Assembly (NCBI RefSeq): GCF_000591415.1
Contig: NZ_JEMF01000063.1
Coordinates: forward strand, 1-52,988
Reading direction: 5' to 3'
Length of the DNA: 52,988 nt
Source of the DNA: Cobetia crustatorum
Lineage (GTDB): Bacteria > Pseudomonadota > Gammaproteobacteria > Pseudomonadales > Halomonadaceae
Shown here: in pieces, positions 18,009 through 26,493 of the stretch
Numbering within the stretch: the first letter of the stretch is position 1
How the letters are laid out: each line of letters starts with the position of its first letter
The notes under the pieces: generated by a model
The model's database searches: none
What the model saw: the letters and a program-made list of their open reading frames with translations, nothing else
What the model was told of the DNA's origin: nothing
Position numbers and translations under genes: made by a program

Positions 18009-18024
18009 CTGACCAACTGGTCAG
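18009..18024. promoter_or_regulatory. RutR-type operator palindrome
   Basis: CTGACCAACTGGTCAG is a perfect inverted repeat apart from its two-base centre. It matches the published Escherichia coli RutR consensus TTGACCA-NN-TGGTCAA at every core position. It lies in the 305-base spacer between xdhA (leftward) and the RutR-like gene (rightward), so it is well placed for purine/pyrimidine-responsive control of both. The rest of the spacer (17868-18172) holds no gene. Confidence 0.8.
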
Positions 18025-18172
18025 CCCTTGATGTGTTATTTTTGTCTCCGACAAGGCGTATGGGGGAACCCAGCTCGCCGTCACGCGAGTATTTTTCCAA
18101 GAGTGTCTCTCAATTCTGATTGCCGAGAGTGCTGTTGCGAGTGTGTTCGTAAGATTATTTCCGACCTGATGA

Positions 18173-18865
18173 GTGATGCCGATGCCCGCGGATCCCCCTT
18201 CTTCTCTGTATGCTGAAGTCCGACGTTCTCGTAGTGCGGAATTTAGCGCGGCTCCTGCCAGCTCTCCCCGTGAGCAGGCGGAGAGTCGTATTCTTGAAGC
18301 TGCCGAGTGTGTGTTCGCCTGCCATGGCTATCGTGGCAGCACCTTGAAGCAGATTGCGGATGTCGCAGAGCTGCCCAAGGCGAATTTGCTGTATTACTTT
18401 GGTTCCAAGGAAAAACTCTATGTGCATTTGCTTGAGCAGACGCTGACACGTTGGAATGCATCGCTTGAAGATATTTCGCCCGAGGATGAGCCGCGAGATG
18501 TGTTGGAGGCGCTGGTACGTACCAAGTTGAAATTGGCGCGTCAGGCCCCGCAGGCGTCACGGTTATTTGCGGCAGAGGTCATCAGTGGCGCGCCTTTTCT
18601 GCGCGAATATCTCAGCGGCGCGCTGCGTGACTGGGTGCAGGTGCGCTGTGACGTGATGAAGGCTTGGATGGTCGCGGGCAAGCTGCGCGAGGCTGAGCCG
18701 ATGTGGGTGATCTATCTGATCTGGTCTACTACGCAGCACTACGCTGATTTTGCAGCACAGATCGATTATCTCGGCGGAGCCCCGCAGACCGATGAAGACT
18801 GGGAGCGATTGGCAGACTTCGTCTCCAGTACCTTGTGTGATGGGTTATGTCCGCGTCAGGCATGA
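18173..18865 (+). CDS. TetR family repressor, RutR-like
   Basis: This TetR-family regulator is about 230 residues long. A variable N-terminal tail of some 38 residues precedes the helix-turn-helix: ILEAAECVFACHGYRGSTLK, then QIADVAELPKANLLYYFGSK. The C-terminal domain holds IYLIWSTTQHYADF, a signature shared with E. coli RutR (YcdC), which senses uracil and thymine. It faces the xdh operon with a RutR-type operator between them, so it most likely represses purine catabolism and perhaps itself. The GTG at 18173 and ATG at 18176 are equally possible starts and no clear ribosome site distinguishes them. The ligand may be uracil, xanthine or another nucleobase. Confidence 0.88.
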   Translation: MMPMPADPPSSLYAEVRRSRSAEFSAAPASSPREQAESRILEAAECVFACHGYRGSTLKQIADVAELPKANLLYYFGSKEKLYVHLLEQTLTRWNASLEDISPEDEPRDVLEALVRTKLKLARQAPQASRLFAAEVISGAPFLREYLSGALRDWVQVRCDVMKAWMVAGKLREAEPMWVIYLIWSTTQHYADFAAQIDYLGGAPQTDEDWERLADFVSSTLCDGLCPRQA

Positions 18866-18887
18866 CTTTCTGAATGCTCCTGCGACT

Positions 18888-18930
18888 AACGACAATGCCC
18901 GCCCCGAAAATCGAGGCGGGCATTGTCGTT
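18888..18930. terminator. long-stem terminator between convergent genes
   Basis: AACGACAATGCCCGCC (18888-18903) pairs perfectly with GGCGGGCATTGTCGTT (18915-18930), a 16-base stem with an 11-base loop. It lies between the RutR-like gene (stop at 18865) and the leftward gene ending at 18958, and probably ends both transcripts. Confidence 0.85.
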
Positions 18931-18957
18931 GCTGAACGTCGCTGCATGATGCAAATG

Positions 18958-19533
18958 TCAGCTGGCCAATTCCAGCGCCGCGAGAGGGGGCCCGCTCAGC
19001 TGAGCGCCGGCGAGTTGAAGGGGCTCGCAATGTTGATGCATCTGCCAGCAATCACGTGCCTCTGTCGCGAGATAAATCAGGGCGGTATCTGCCCTCAGCC
19101 ATAGACGGGTCAGGTCCCGTTGATGACGGGCGCGATTGGCAAGCGGCAGGGCATCCGCGGTGATTACCACTACTGGTGCCTTGAGTAGCCAACGTGGCGC
19201 ATGACTTGGCCAGCTATGATGAACGGCATCTAGCCACGGGGCCTGAGGATGCGCGGGGGAGGCTTGCCAGCGCCAACCGCGACCGATCTCCATGATGCCG
19301 CGTGTTGTCCAGATCAGGCTGCGGCGAGGGAGTTGTCGCTCAAGGCTTGTCAGCAACACATTATCGCTATCGGTCAGCGGTTGGATCGCCCCATTTGCAA
19401 GACTCAGGTTCTCTCCAGTGTACTGCCCGCTGATCAGCTTGAGCTGTACGCGCACGTCTGGAGTACCCACTGTCAGGCTATTTTCCAGTGGGATGTGCAT
19501 GCCGCATTCCATGCCAATGGTATAGATGCTCAT
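18958..19533 (-). CDS. orphan protein, 191 residues, coupled to the upstream gene
   Basis: I do not recognise this 191-residue protein. It has no signal peptide or membrane segment. The N-terminal third (VQLKLISGQYTGENLSLANG) has a weak resemblance to the first strands of FHA-like domains, but the diagnostic residues are not clear enough to claim it. The C-terminal half is rich in W, H, R and L, with RARHQRDLTRLWLRAD and LATEARDCWQMHQHC. Its start overlaps the stop of the 118-residue gene by four bases, so the two are made together. It ends just before a strong terminator. Confidence 0.65.
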   Translation of the reverse strand: MSIYTIGMECGMHIPLENSLTVGTPDVRVQLKLISGQYTGENLSLANGAIQPLTDSDNVLLTSLERQLPRRSLIWTTRGIMEIGRGWRWQASPAHPQAPWLDAVHHSWPSHAPRWLLKAPVVVITADALPLANRARHQRDLTRLWLRADTALIYLATEARDCWQMHQHCEPLQLAGAQLSGPPLAALELAS

Positions 19534-19886
19534 GCCAGCATACCGCGGCGCGTGATTGCTTGATGGCGATGTAATGTTTCCCAGTCAGCCTGCACTCTAT
19601 GATTGATTTCGGGATGGAATACTGCCTGTTGCTGGGCGACAAGAGATGCGCTGGTCTCACTGGAATTGCGTGTATCGTGCACTGGAAGTTCAGGCAATGT
19701 TCGCGTGCGATGCGGTGGAGCCTGGTAGCCCATGGCCATCATGTCGAGCAGTTGATGAGACGATGTCTGTGGCGCCTCGACTGTCATGTTCGCTTGCTGA
19801 GATAACCGCGTGAATTTCTGCGTGGTGACCTTGGCAGTCATGGCCCGGCAGGTATCGAAAAGAGTTGTCATCGGAGTGGTGGCCAT
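19530..19886 (-). CDS. orphan protein, 118 residues
   Basis: I do not recognise this 118-residue hydrophilic protein. It has a threonine-rich start (MATTPMTTLFDTCRAM), a proline/arginine segment (YQAPPHRTRTLPELPVHDTR) and a glutamine/histidine-rich end (QQQAVFHPEINHRVQADWE). A good ribosome site, AAGGAG, lies about seven bases before the ATG, and the four-base overlap with the next gene supports that it is real. No homologue or domain comes to mind. The upstream AT-rich spacer is the likely promoter region. Confidence 0.62.
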   Translation of the reverse strand: MATTPMTTLFDTCRAMTAKVTTQKFTRLSQQANMTVEAPQTSSHQLLDMMAMGYQAPPHRTRTLPELPVHDTRNSSETSASLVAQQQAVFHPEINHRVQADWETLHRHQAITRRGMLA

Positions 19887-20630
19887 GAGAAAGCTCCTTG
19901 CTCATCGCGAGCGCTTTATCGGGAATATTGCAGCCAGGATGTGAGTGACTGCCCGGGATAGGTAAAGCGCATAGCATGCCGAGAGAGATAGCCATGTAAG
20001 TAAAACAGCGGCTTGAGGGCGATGTTCCCTCCGGCAGGACACAAAATGACGGATATGTTGACGGTTGATGTGCGCGAACATCGGTCTTCGATGCACTGTC
20101 GGCGGACAGCCGGCCTAGCGATTGCACTGTCATGAGGCATGTCGGAGCCAAAGACATTGTCATCACACTTTTGTCATCAATAGAGGCAAGAGATACCTAT
20201 TGCAGTACTGCCTGATTGAGGGGCGTAGCGAGATACGGCCTGTCGCCGATATCGTGGGTGTGCTGGATGCGTTAGGGGAGCGAGGAATAGGGTGTCATCA
20301 TCATGATATGAAGCAGAATAATGGCATATCGACATGGGCGAAGGGTACGTCGTATATCATGACTAGCAATGTAATAATGGTGATATAAATAATTTAATAT
20401 AATGTCATGGAAGAGACTGTGTAGAGATTAAATATATAGCGGGGAGTTTTAATAGTAGTGTTGATTGATATATAAATGTGATGAGAATTACTAAGCACAA
20501 TCACTGTCAATATTGCATATGCCTCGTTTCAGTGTCGCTTGTTTCTATACAGATATAAAGATGGTGTGTGTCGAGGGCATGTCTCGTGGCGTACGTAGAC
20601 CTGGGACAGCTGGCCCCAGGACGTTACTCT
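19887..20630. other. 744-base gene-free region with very AT-rich core
   Basis: No supported gene lies here. The part from about 20330 to 20520 is much more AT-rich than the rest of the window, with strings such as ATATAAATAATTTAATATAA and many TATA-like motifs. Short open frames on both strands lack ribosome sites. It separates the orphan pair from the 3' end of the minus Ter arm and may be a junction of acquired DNA or a promoter region for the orphan pair. Confidence 0.5.
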
Positions 20631-21059
20631 TCATGGCTCACCGAGGCTGGCTCGGGCGCTACTGGTGCTGTAGAGCTGCTCCAGGTGCTCCAGTTTCTCC
20701 TCGGTCAGCCCGAGTTGTTGCACATATCGCCACAGAGGAAGTCCGCGCACCCTGGCGCGCTGTTCTAACGCTTCCTTGGTAGCCTGATCGATATTGGTTC
20801 GTGCCAGATGGTGTCGTGACTTGTAGCGATGTGACCTTACATTGTCACGTGCACGTCGCCACTCATCATCGCTGGCCCATGTATCTGCCCATGCAATCAG
20901 GCTCTGGGCATCACGGATCTTGATCAGTTCGGCCCGGGGTTGAATCTTGCTCTCACAAGCAGCCTGCCCCAGAAAATACCGAACATATAACACGACCTCA
21001 TCCTGAGGGGGCGCAGTCTTGTTCATAAGCGAGAGGGCCGGCGTTAGCGGCCGACCCAT
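20631..21059 (-). CDS. orphan protein at the 3' end of the minus Ter arm
   Basis: This 142-residue soluble protein has no domain I can name. It has a charged, helical look: LIKIRDAQSLIAWADTWASD, DEWRRARDNVRSHRYKSR and ATKEALEQRARVRGLPLWRY, ending with a leucine/glutamate helix (LTEEKLEHLEQLYS). The basic middle part could contact nucleic acid, which is inference. The start is uncertain: the ATG at 21059 has GGGAGG directly against it, and the ATG at 21026 has no visible site. The gene begins 18 bases after the stop of the TerX-like gene, so it is probably the last gene of the ter operon. Confidence 0.6.
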   Translation of the reverse strand: MGRPLTPALSLMNKTAPPQDEVVLYVRYFLGQAACESKIQPRAELIKIRDAQSLIAWADTWASDDEWRRARDNVRSHRYKSRHHLARTNIDQATKEALEQRARVRGLPLWRYVQQLGLTEEKLEHLEQLYSTSSARASLGEP

Positions 21060-21077
21060 CCTCCCGAGGCATGATGA

Positions 21078-21692
21078 TTACGCGCTGATGTAGTCCTGAG
21101 CAAACGAAGCCAGCGTTGTTTTCAGGTCGCGAGCTTCGACGGCGACACCGATGGAGCGGAATTTCCACTCGGCACCGTGACGATAGACACTGCCCAGAAT
21201 CATGCTGACGCGGCCAGAGAAGGACGCGTCATTGGCCACGTCGAATGTTGCAAAGACTTCACCCTGACCGGCACGGCCGTTGTGGATGCGCGCACTAGCG
21301 AAAGGAATCTCGCCAAAGTTCTGCTGGCTAAAGGAATTCAAGACCAGTGCTAGTTGAGTGACGTTGCTGGGCACCTTGTTGAGATTGATCTGAATGACCT
21401 CGTTATCCTGCCCGTCATCGCCACCGGTATCACCGACACGGTCATCACCGCTGTGCTTGATGGAAGAACACTTGGACGTGAGCTGGCCAAAATAAATGAT
21501 GTCGATGATCTTGCCGCTGTCATCGAACATGCCGATGGAAGCATCCAGATCGACGGCTTGATGTTTCACACCGCCAAACAGTTTCTTTTTCTCGATGGCG
21601 CCCCAGTTTACACCGATTTCGATGTAATCCAGCTTGGAACCATCATCCTTGGCGAGACTGATGCGCTGACCTTTGGACAGATTGATAGCCAT
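21078..21692 (-). CDS. TerD-superfamily protein (TerX-like)
   Basis: This protein of about 204 residues has a TerD-type calcium-binding fold. It begins with MAINLSKGQRISLAKDDG, the family N-terminus. AVDLDASIGMFDDSGK and SGDDRVGDTGGDDGQDNE supply the acidic metal-binding loops, although the second is less regular than the GDNLTGEGDGDDE form in the two TerD paralogues at 26975 and 27645. VYRHGAEWKFRSIG is the conserved C-terminal motif. The ATG at 21692 matches the family start; an upstream ATG at 21749 would add 19 unrelated residues. It lies 77 bases after the TerA-like gene on the same strand. Confidence 0.85.
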   Translation of the reverse strand: MAINLSKGQRISLAKDDGSKLDYIEIGVNWGAIEKKKLFGGVKHQAVDLDASIGMFDDSGKIIDIIYFGQLTSKCSSIKHSGDDRVGDTGGDDGQDNEVIQINLNKVPSNVTQLALVLNSFSQQNFGEIPFASARIHNGRAGQGEVFATFDVANDASFSGRVSMILGSVYRHGAEWKFRSIGVAVEARDLKTTLASFAQDYISA

Positions 21693-21769
21693 TGTTATGT
21701 GCTTCCTTGTTGCGCGCCGGAGCCCCGGCAGAGAGTGGGAGTGGGCCATTGTTGGATGGCCCGAATACG

Positions 21770-22501
21770 TCAGCTGAACAGTTTGCCGAAGAGGCCTTTC
21801 TTGGTGGCCTGCTGCGGAACATTGGCAAAGTGGCGCTCAATGCGTTTCTTGGCGTTGTACTTGGCAGCGTAATTAGCCTGAGCGCCCTTGAACACGGCAG
21901 GGCCGGAGATATCGACGTCGATGGAGGTACCGTGCCATGCCAGCCAGGCGGTTTCTTCCTGGCCGGGACGTGATGTCTTGCCTGACGGCGCAAGGATGAC
22001 TTCATCCTCAGTCACGATGGCATAGCCGATGATGTAGGTGTACACGCCATCGACATTGGCATCGGCGTTCTGGGTGAAGTCGTAATCGCAGACCACCTCC
22101 TGGCTGCCAAAGCTCATTTTCATGCGCGGCTTCAGCGTGGCGACAGCGACCGCACCATTGGCGACAGCGGAGTAGACGCTGAAGCACAGTGCCACCGGAC
22201 CGCCCATGCGCTTGGCGATGTCACGGGCAACCGTAATCTGCTCTTCACCAGGCATTTCGGTACTGGCACCTTGAACGTCACCGTGATGACGCGCGTACGG
22301 CACATCATCAAGACTGCAAGGGTAGGCGCCATCGATCAGGTACATCTGCTCGTCTGGCATCAGAATCGAACAGCGTAGATCCAGATCGTCATTATCCTTG
22401 TCATCGCCGTTGTCGACCCACTGCGCGCGAACCAATAAATCACTGCTGCCTTTGGTCAGGTCGATAGTGGCGGTCTGGTCCGGCTTGTTGAGGTTGATCA
22501 T
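21770..22501 (-). CDS. TerD-superfamily protein (TerA-like / stress protein)
   Basis: This protein of about 243 residues starts MINLNKPDQTATIDLTKGSS and carries WVDNGDDKDNDDLDLRCSIL, an acidic loop like the metal-binding part of TerA and other TerD-superfamily proteins. The middle AKRMGGPVALCFSVYSAVAN and the C-terminal IIGYAIVTEDEVILAPSGKT segment are typical of this group. The C-terminus is basic (YNAKKRIERHFANV) and ends in KKGLFGKLFS, a possible surface-binding tail. AAGGAG lies eight bases before the ATG at 22501. It lies 17 bases after the CitE-like gene in the same operon. Confidence 0.8.
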   Translation of the reverse strand: MINLNKPDQTATIDLTKGSSDLLVRAQWVDNGDDKDNDDLDLRCSILMPDEQMYLIDGAYPCSLDDVPYARHHGDVQGASTEMPGEEQITVARDIAKRMGGPVALCFSVYSAVANGAVAVATLKPRMKMSFGSQEVVCDYDFTQNADANVDGVYTYIIGYAIVTEDEVILAPSGKTSRPGQEETAWLAWHGTSIDVDISGPAVFKGAQANYAAKYNAKKRIERHFANVPQQATKKGLFGKLFS

Positions 22502-22518
22502 GTGGTTCTCTCCTTGAT

Positions 22519-23394
22519 TCACGAGGTCGCGTTGACGTTCAAGCTGGAGATGCGGCGTGCCCAGGTGGCATGACAGGTTTGTTCCATCATCTGTCCATCG
22601 TGCCGGAATACGGCAGTATCTGAGTGGAGCAAAGCGTCTGCCTGCGCCTTCTGGCGTGACAGCGCATGAGCGAAATGCGCTTCGACGACATCAATCTGGC
22701 TCGGATGAATACAGGTCTTGGCATAGAAGCCCCACGCGATGTCCTGTGTGATCTCACGAGATAGCGTGTCCGTTTCATCGATCAAGTCACAAACAGGTGC
22801 CGCTAGCTCATAGCCTGCAGGCCGGAAGGTGGTGATGATGCGTTCCAGCGTGCCGCGCAATGGCGTGTCATAGATGGTCTGCCCGGATTGACGTTTGAGA
22901 CCGATAGTCCCCAGCAGATCATTTGCCCCGATACGCAAGGCAATCACGGGATTGGACAGTGCTTGAATGGCCTCCAGCAGCGCATCTGTGGTGGAGTCTC
23001 TAAACAGAGCGAGCGTCTCAAGCGTTGGCATGATGGCAAGCGTTGGTGCCATTTCAAGCACGACCTGCCACGCCGGTGCCGTCTCAGCATCGAATTTCGG
23101 TACGACCACGCCATCGATGCGTGCCATTGCCTCGGGCGATGCAATTATCTGTTGCAGCACAAGGGGAGAGCGCGGGCGCACGAAGCGCAGGAAGGGCACG
23201 TCCAGCGGTGCGGTCTTGAGTGCCTTGATCAGTCGCCGAACGGCCCACGTCACTTCACTGTCGATGACGGCATCTTCAGTGCAGATGATCAGTGACCGTG
23301 CCGTGTGGCAGCCTTCACTCAGGATGCTGTCCAGTGATTTATGCGTGGCTGGCACGTACAGCGAGGCGCCCAGATGCCCATAAAGTTCATTCAT
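22519..23394 (-). CDS. HpcH/HpaI aldolase / citrate lyase beta (CitE-like) family protein
   Basis: This 291-residue TIM-barrel enzyme belongs to the CitE-like lyases. FLRFVRPRSPLVLQQI carries the substrate-binding arginine region, RIDGVVVPKFD matches the usual KxxxP strand, and ALRIGANDLLGTIGL and KTCIHPSQIDVVEAHF are the metal-acid and IHPxQ motifs. Family members split or form beta-hydroxy acyl or 2-oxoacid compounds. Here it overlaps the StiP-like gene by four bases and belongs to the Ter-linked enzyme block, where a CitE-like aldolase is a known partner. Its true substrate is unknown. Confidence 0.88.
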   Translation of the reverse strand: MNELYGHLGASLYVPATHKSLDSILSEGCHTARSLIICTEDAVIDSEVTWAVRRLIKALKTAPLDVPFLRFVRPRSPLVLQQIIASPEAMARIDGVVVPKFDAETAPAWQVVLEMAPTLAIMPTLETLALFRDSTTDALLEAIQALSNPVIALRIGANDLLGTIGLKRQSGQTIYDTPLRGTLERIITTFRPAGYELAAPVCDLIDETDTLSREITQDIAWGFYAKTCIHPSQIDVVEAHFAHALSRQKAQADALLHSDTAVFRHDGQMMEQTCHATWARRISSLNVNATS

Positions 23395-24545
23395 TGGGTG
23401 GCCTCGTCGCGTCGTCCATCACGCTCCAGTGCCTTGATCAGTGCACAGGCATGAAACGGCATGTCGTCGTTCACGATCACCGGAACCTCTTTCTCTTCAG
23501 CCAGCAGCAGCAGGTGCTCAACATCGGGATGTTCACGGTCGCGCACCATGAGCAGCGCAGGTACGCGGCGGAGCATGACGCGAGTCGCCTCGGCGATCCC
23601 CGGCTTGATGTGATTGATGTCCTCAACCGCATAGTCCTTGCGAATCTGACTCAGCATTTCGCGCATCAATGCCTGTTGACGCAGGCGGTCGTCATCCCGG
23701 GTGACGACATCACGGATAGCCGCGCTATCGCCCAGGTGAGCCGCGACGCGCTCGATGAAAGCCTGCGACTGATCGTGCTCGGCCAGCTCGTCATAGATGA
23801 CACAACCATGGAAGGCGCCTTGTGGCACCTGATCATTCAAGACCGAGCGTGACACCAGTCCCGACACGGTAGCATTCAATATGCCGGAAGGAATGGCGTA
23901 ATCTTCATAGGTAGCGGCGTAATCTGCAGTGCCGCCGATATCGGAGATGACGGCCAGGCGCACGGGGACTTCGGATTGCTGGCGACTACGGCGCGCTGCG
24001 TTGTAGTGATTGAGGTCGCGCTTCAGTTCGCCGGTAATGACGCCTTTGGCGGTCCAGGCATCCACGAATACGATGCGGCTCGGTGAAACACCGACGTCAT
24101 CGAGCAGATAGTCCAGTGCCGCACGGTCGATACCGCGATCCCGAATGATAGACACGCTGTAATGTGCAGCAGTCTGCTCTTCATGATCGACCAGTGCCCG
24201 GCGCAGGAGTGCGCCGACCGGTGTACCGGCACGTACCAGGCTTATCAATACCAGTGGCGCTTCACTGCGACCGTATTCCAGCAGTAACTGGCGTGCCAGC
24301 TGGCGAACTTCTCTCGCCAGTCGCGGTGCGTAGCGCGTACATAGAGTATCGAAGAGCGTCAGATACTCAGCGCTTGGCGCGGGCTCACGGTGAATCATTT
24401 CGCTGTAGTGTGCTTCACCCGACTGAATACGGCGTTCCTTCTCCTCGATACTGAGAAACTGACCCTCAATCGGGGTCAACAGGAAGCGGCAATCGTCTGG
24501 CTGATAAGAGCCATGAAGCGTCGCCGTCGCGACCATCGTGGTCAT
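23391..24545 (-). CDS. StiP-type phosphoribosyltransferase with C-terminal PELOTA-like domain
   Basis: This 384-residue protein matches the family annotated as cysteine protease StiP, which comparative work reinterpreted as a phosphoribosyltransferase. LVLISLVRAGTPVGALLRRA is an early substrate loop and RIVFVDAWTAKGVITGEL holds the PRPP-binding motif (VDAWTAKG). The last 60 residues (MVRDREHPDVEHLLLLAEEK, then EVPVIVNDDMP) look like the PELOTA-type RNA-binding fold often fused to this enzyme. It overlaps its neighbours by four bases on both sides. It would act with the HAD phosphatase, the second phosphoribosyltransferase and the CitE-like enzyme in making a nucleoside-like compound; that pathway is a published prediction and has not been biochemically shown here. 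Confidence 0.85.
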   Translation of the reverse strand: MTTMVATATLHGSYQPDDCRFLLTPIEGQFLSIEEKERRIQSGEAHYSEMIHREPAPSAEYLTLFDTLCTRYAPRLAREVRQLARQLLLEYGRSEAPLVLISLVRAGTPVGALLRRALVDHEEQTAAHYSVSIIRDRGIDRAALDYLLDDVGVSPSRIVFVDAWTAKGVITGELKRDLNHYNAARRSRQQSEVPVRLAVISDIGGTADYAATYEDYAIPSGILNATVSGLVSRSVLNDQVPQGAFHGCVIYDELAEHDQSQAFIERVAAHLGDSAAIRDVVTRDDDRLRQQALMREMLSQIRKDYAVEDINHIKPGIAEATRVMLRRVPALLMVRDREHPDVEHLLLLAEEKEVPVIVNDDMPFHACALIKALERDGRRDEATQ

Positions 24546-25300
24546 TGGGCATGTCCCTTGAGTTGGTGCCAGATCTGGCTGCGTGTCGGGATGACGGTCA
24601 TGTCACTGGCGGCCATGAATTTCAGGTCGGAGAGACTGTCACCCAGTGCGATCACGGTGTCCTCGGGCTGACGGTTGATCACCTGTTTCAGCAGATAGTC
24701 ACAGGTGGCAGCCTTGCAGGTATATGCCGGACGCAGTGCAGCATTGCGGCGATTCATATGAAGCGTGAGGTCATGTGCAGCCGCGACGTCATGTAACGCC
24801 TGATGGAGTCCGTGAGGCAGGGATTCCGGTGCCTTGATTGACAGATAGACGGGGACTTCGAGATCACTCAGCTCACGCAGTGACAGGACCACGCCCGGGA
24901 ATTGATATTCGAGGATTTCTGTCAGTGCGCGGCGCGCTTGAGTAATGTTGGCCTGAGCGGCAGCTTGTTGCGGAGCCAAATGTTCCTGCCATGCCGGTAG
25001 CAACTGCCCATTGTGCAGGAGAAGTGCGCCGTGACTGACCACTGCATAGTCGGCCTTGAAAGTGAGATTCACGCGATCAAGGGCATAACTGGTACGGCCT
25101 GTCACTGGCACGATAATGTCAGCCTGCTCGCTGAATAACGACCATATACGCTGTTGCTGTGGCGTCTGGTACGACAGTGGCTGTCCATCGCCATCCACGG
25201 CTGCCATGTGCGCGCGCGTTGCGCCGTCCGGGAGAGAGCGCTCACTGGCGAACAGGGTGTCATCGAGATCGGTCAGCAGAATCAGTCGCCCTGTCACCAC
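24542..25300 (-). CDS. HAD superfamily phosphatase of the Ter-linked enzyme block
   Basis: This 252-residue HAD hydrolase has motif I LTDLDDTLFAS near residue 9 (nucleophile and acid-base aspartates), motif II IIVPVTGRTSYAL, a lysine-bearing segment TCKAATCDYLLKQ and motif IV ALGDSLSDLKFMAASD. The cap looks like the C2 type of sugar phosphatases. The start is a GTG at 25300 with GGAGA nearby. The frame overlaps the phosphoribosyltransferase by seven bases and the StiP-like gene by four. It probably removes phosphate from a nucleotide-like intermediate. Confidence 0.87.
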   Translation of the reverse strand: MVTGRLILLTDLDDTLFASERSLPDGATRAHMAAVDGDGQPLSYQTPQQQRIWSLFSEQADIIVPVTGRTSYALDRVNLTFKADYAVVSHGALLLHNGQLLPAWQEHLAPQQAAAQANITQARRALTEILEYQFPGVVLSLRELSDLEVPVYLSIKAPESLPHGLHQALHDVAAAHDLTLHMNRRNAALRPAYTCKAATCDYLLKQVINRQPEDTVIALGDSLSDLKFMAASDMTVIPTRSQIWHQLKGHAQ

Positions 25301-26493
25301 ACCGTCTCCGTAGGGAGGTGGGCGGTATCAGCCTGCTGAGGCTGCGCGAGATGAGCATCTTCCAGTGCAACCGAATAGCGAGGCGCCTCGACGCCCTCGA
25401 ACGCCATCGGATGGCGCGTCGCATCGGCATTGTAGAGAAAGTGGCGTTTCTCTGGCTGCCCCAGTGCAGGTATCTCAAGGTGGCTTGCGATGCCATCACC
25501 GATGGCAATGGGGGAGCGGGTCGAACTTTGGAAGCGCACGTCATGCCCAGCGTGGGACATGGCGAGTGCCAGACGAAAGGGCGCATCCAGGAATTCGCCC
25601 ATGCCATAGATCACGACAGGGCCCGTGGTGGCGGGGTCGCCACATTGTGCCAGTCGTGTCTGCAGTGCCTCAGGGAGTGGGTCGGCGTCGTGATTCATGC
25701 GCTTGCCGAACAGGCCATCTTGCTCAAGCGGCATGGTCGAGGTTGATCGATGCTCGCGTATCAGCACATCACAGAAATCGGTATCGACATCGGCCGGCAG
25801 TACAGCGTGGTATCCGGGGTCTGGCGTGAAGGTGAAGGTACCTGCCATCAGTTGAACAAAGTGAACCTCGAGATGCCCCGGCAGTGCTTCCAACAGGCGC
25901 GCGCGTGCGTCGTCTGTCAGCCAGCTGACCAGCGAGACGATGTGCAGGCGAGTGATGTTTGCCAACACTTCCTGACCGACCAGCTCACTCGCCAACTGTG
26001 CCAGCGTGAGGCCGGTCGAGATTTCATCGTCGACCAACACCAGATCAGTCGCCTTTGCGACATTGGCTGCTGCTTCTTGGCTCAGGTGGGCCATGTGCAT
26101 GGTGTCGGCATGCGAGTGGGCCTCGCGGATGCGCAACCAGGGCTTGGGTACGAGAAAACGGGTGGTGTGCTGGTAGATACAGTCACAGTGGAGGCGACCA
26201 AGATGGCGTGCCACGCCAGCGCCGAGTCCTACGGCTGTTTCTGCCATGCCGACGACATAGGCGCTGTCACCGGCCAGCGTTATCTTCTGGGCTAACTCGG
26301 CATGGACTTGGTCCATCTTGCGCGGATCGACAGGAACATGTTTGCCAAGAACGCGCGAGACGAATAGATAGCCGCGGCGGGGATTGAGGCGAGAAGCAAA
26401 GGTGAGCAGCTCATCGAGCCGTTCAGTACCCTCGGTCAGTGTAAGATCCAGTCGACCGGCGGTAATGTGCTGTGTGAGGGTCTGAGCTGTCAT
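25294..26493 (-). CDS. phosphoribosyltransferase with C-terminal TRSP domain
   Basis: This protein of about 399 residues has an N-terminal phosphoribosyltransferase domain. RRGYLFVSRVLGKHVPVDP and AETAVGLGAGVAR form the early part, and LVLVDDEISTGLTLAQLA is the PRPP-binding loop near residue 170. The C-terminal part (VVIYGMGEFLDAPFRLALAM, VRFQSSTRSPIA) fits the TRSP domain that accompanies these enzymes in Ter loci. The ATG at 26493 overlaps the upstream membrane gene stop by four bases and has AGGAAG upstream; an earlier ATG at 26565 would add 24 residues. It is the second of two phosphoribosyltransferases in the block. Confidence 0.86.
   Translation of the reverse strand: MTAQTLTQHITAGRLDLTLTEGTERLDELLTFASRLNPRRGYLFVSRVLGKHVPVDPRKMDQVHAELAQKITLAGDSAYVVGMAETAVGLGAGVARHLGRLHCDCIYQHTTRFLVPKPWLRIREAHSHADTMHMAHLSQEAAANVAKATDLVLVDDEISTGLTLAQLASELVGQEVLANITRLHIVSLVSWLTDDARARLLEALPGHLEVHFVQLMAGTFTFTPDPGYHAVLPADVDTDFCDVLIREHRSTSTMPLEQDGLFGKRMNHDADPLPEALQTRLAQCGDPATTGPVVIYGMGEFLDAPFRLALAMSHAGHDVRFQSSTRSPIAIGDGIASHLEIPALGQPEKRHFLYNADATRHPMAFEGVEAPRYSVALEDAHLAQPQQADTAHLPTETVW

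Noticed and set aside
19690-20166. 158-residue minus-strand open frame
   Set aside because: It overlaps the 118-residue gene in another frame, has no ribosome site and shows shadow-like composition (many S, H, P).
20122-20388. 88-residue plus-strand open frame
   Set aside because: No ribosome site, low-complexity end in the AT-rich island, no recognisable sequence.
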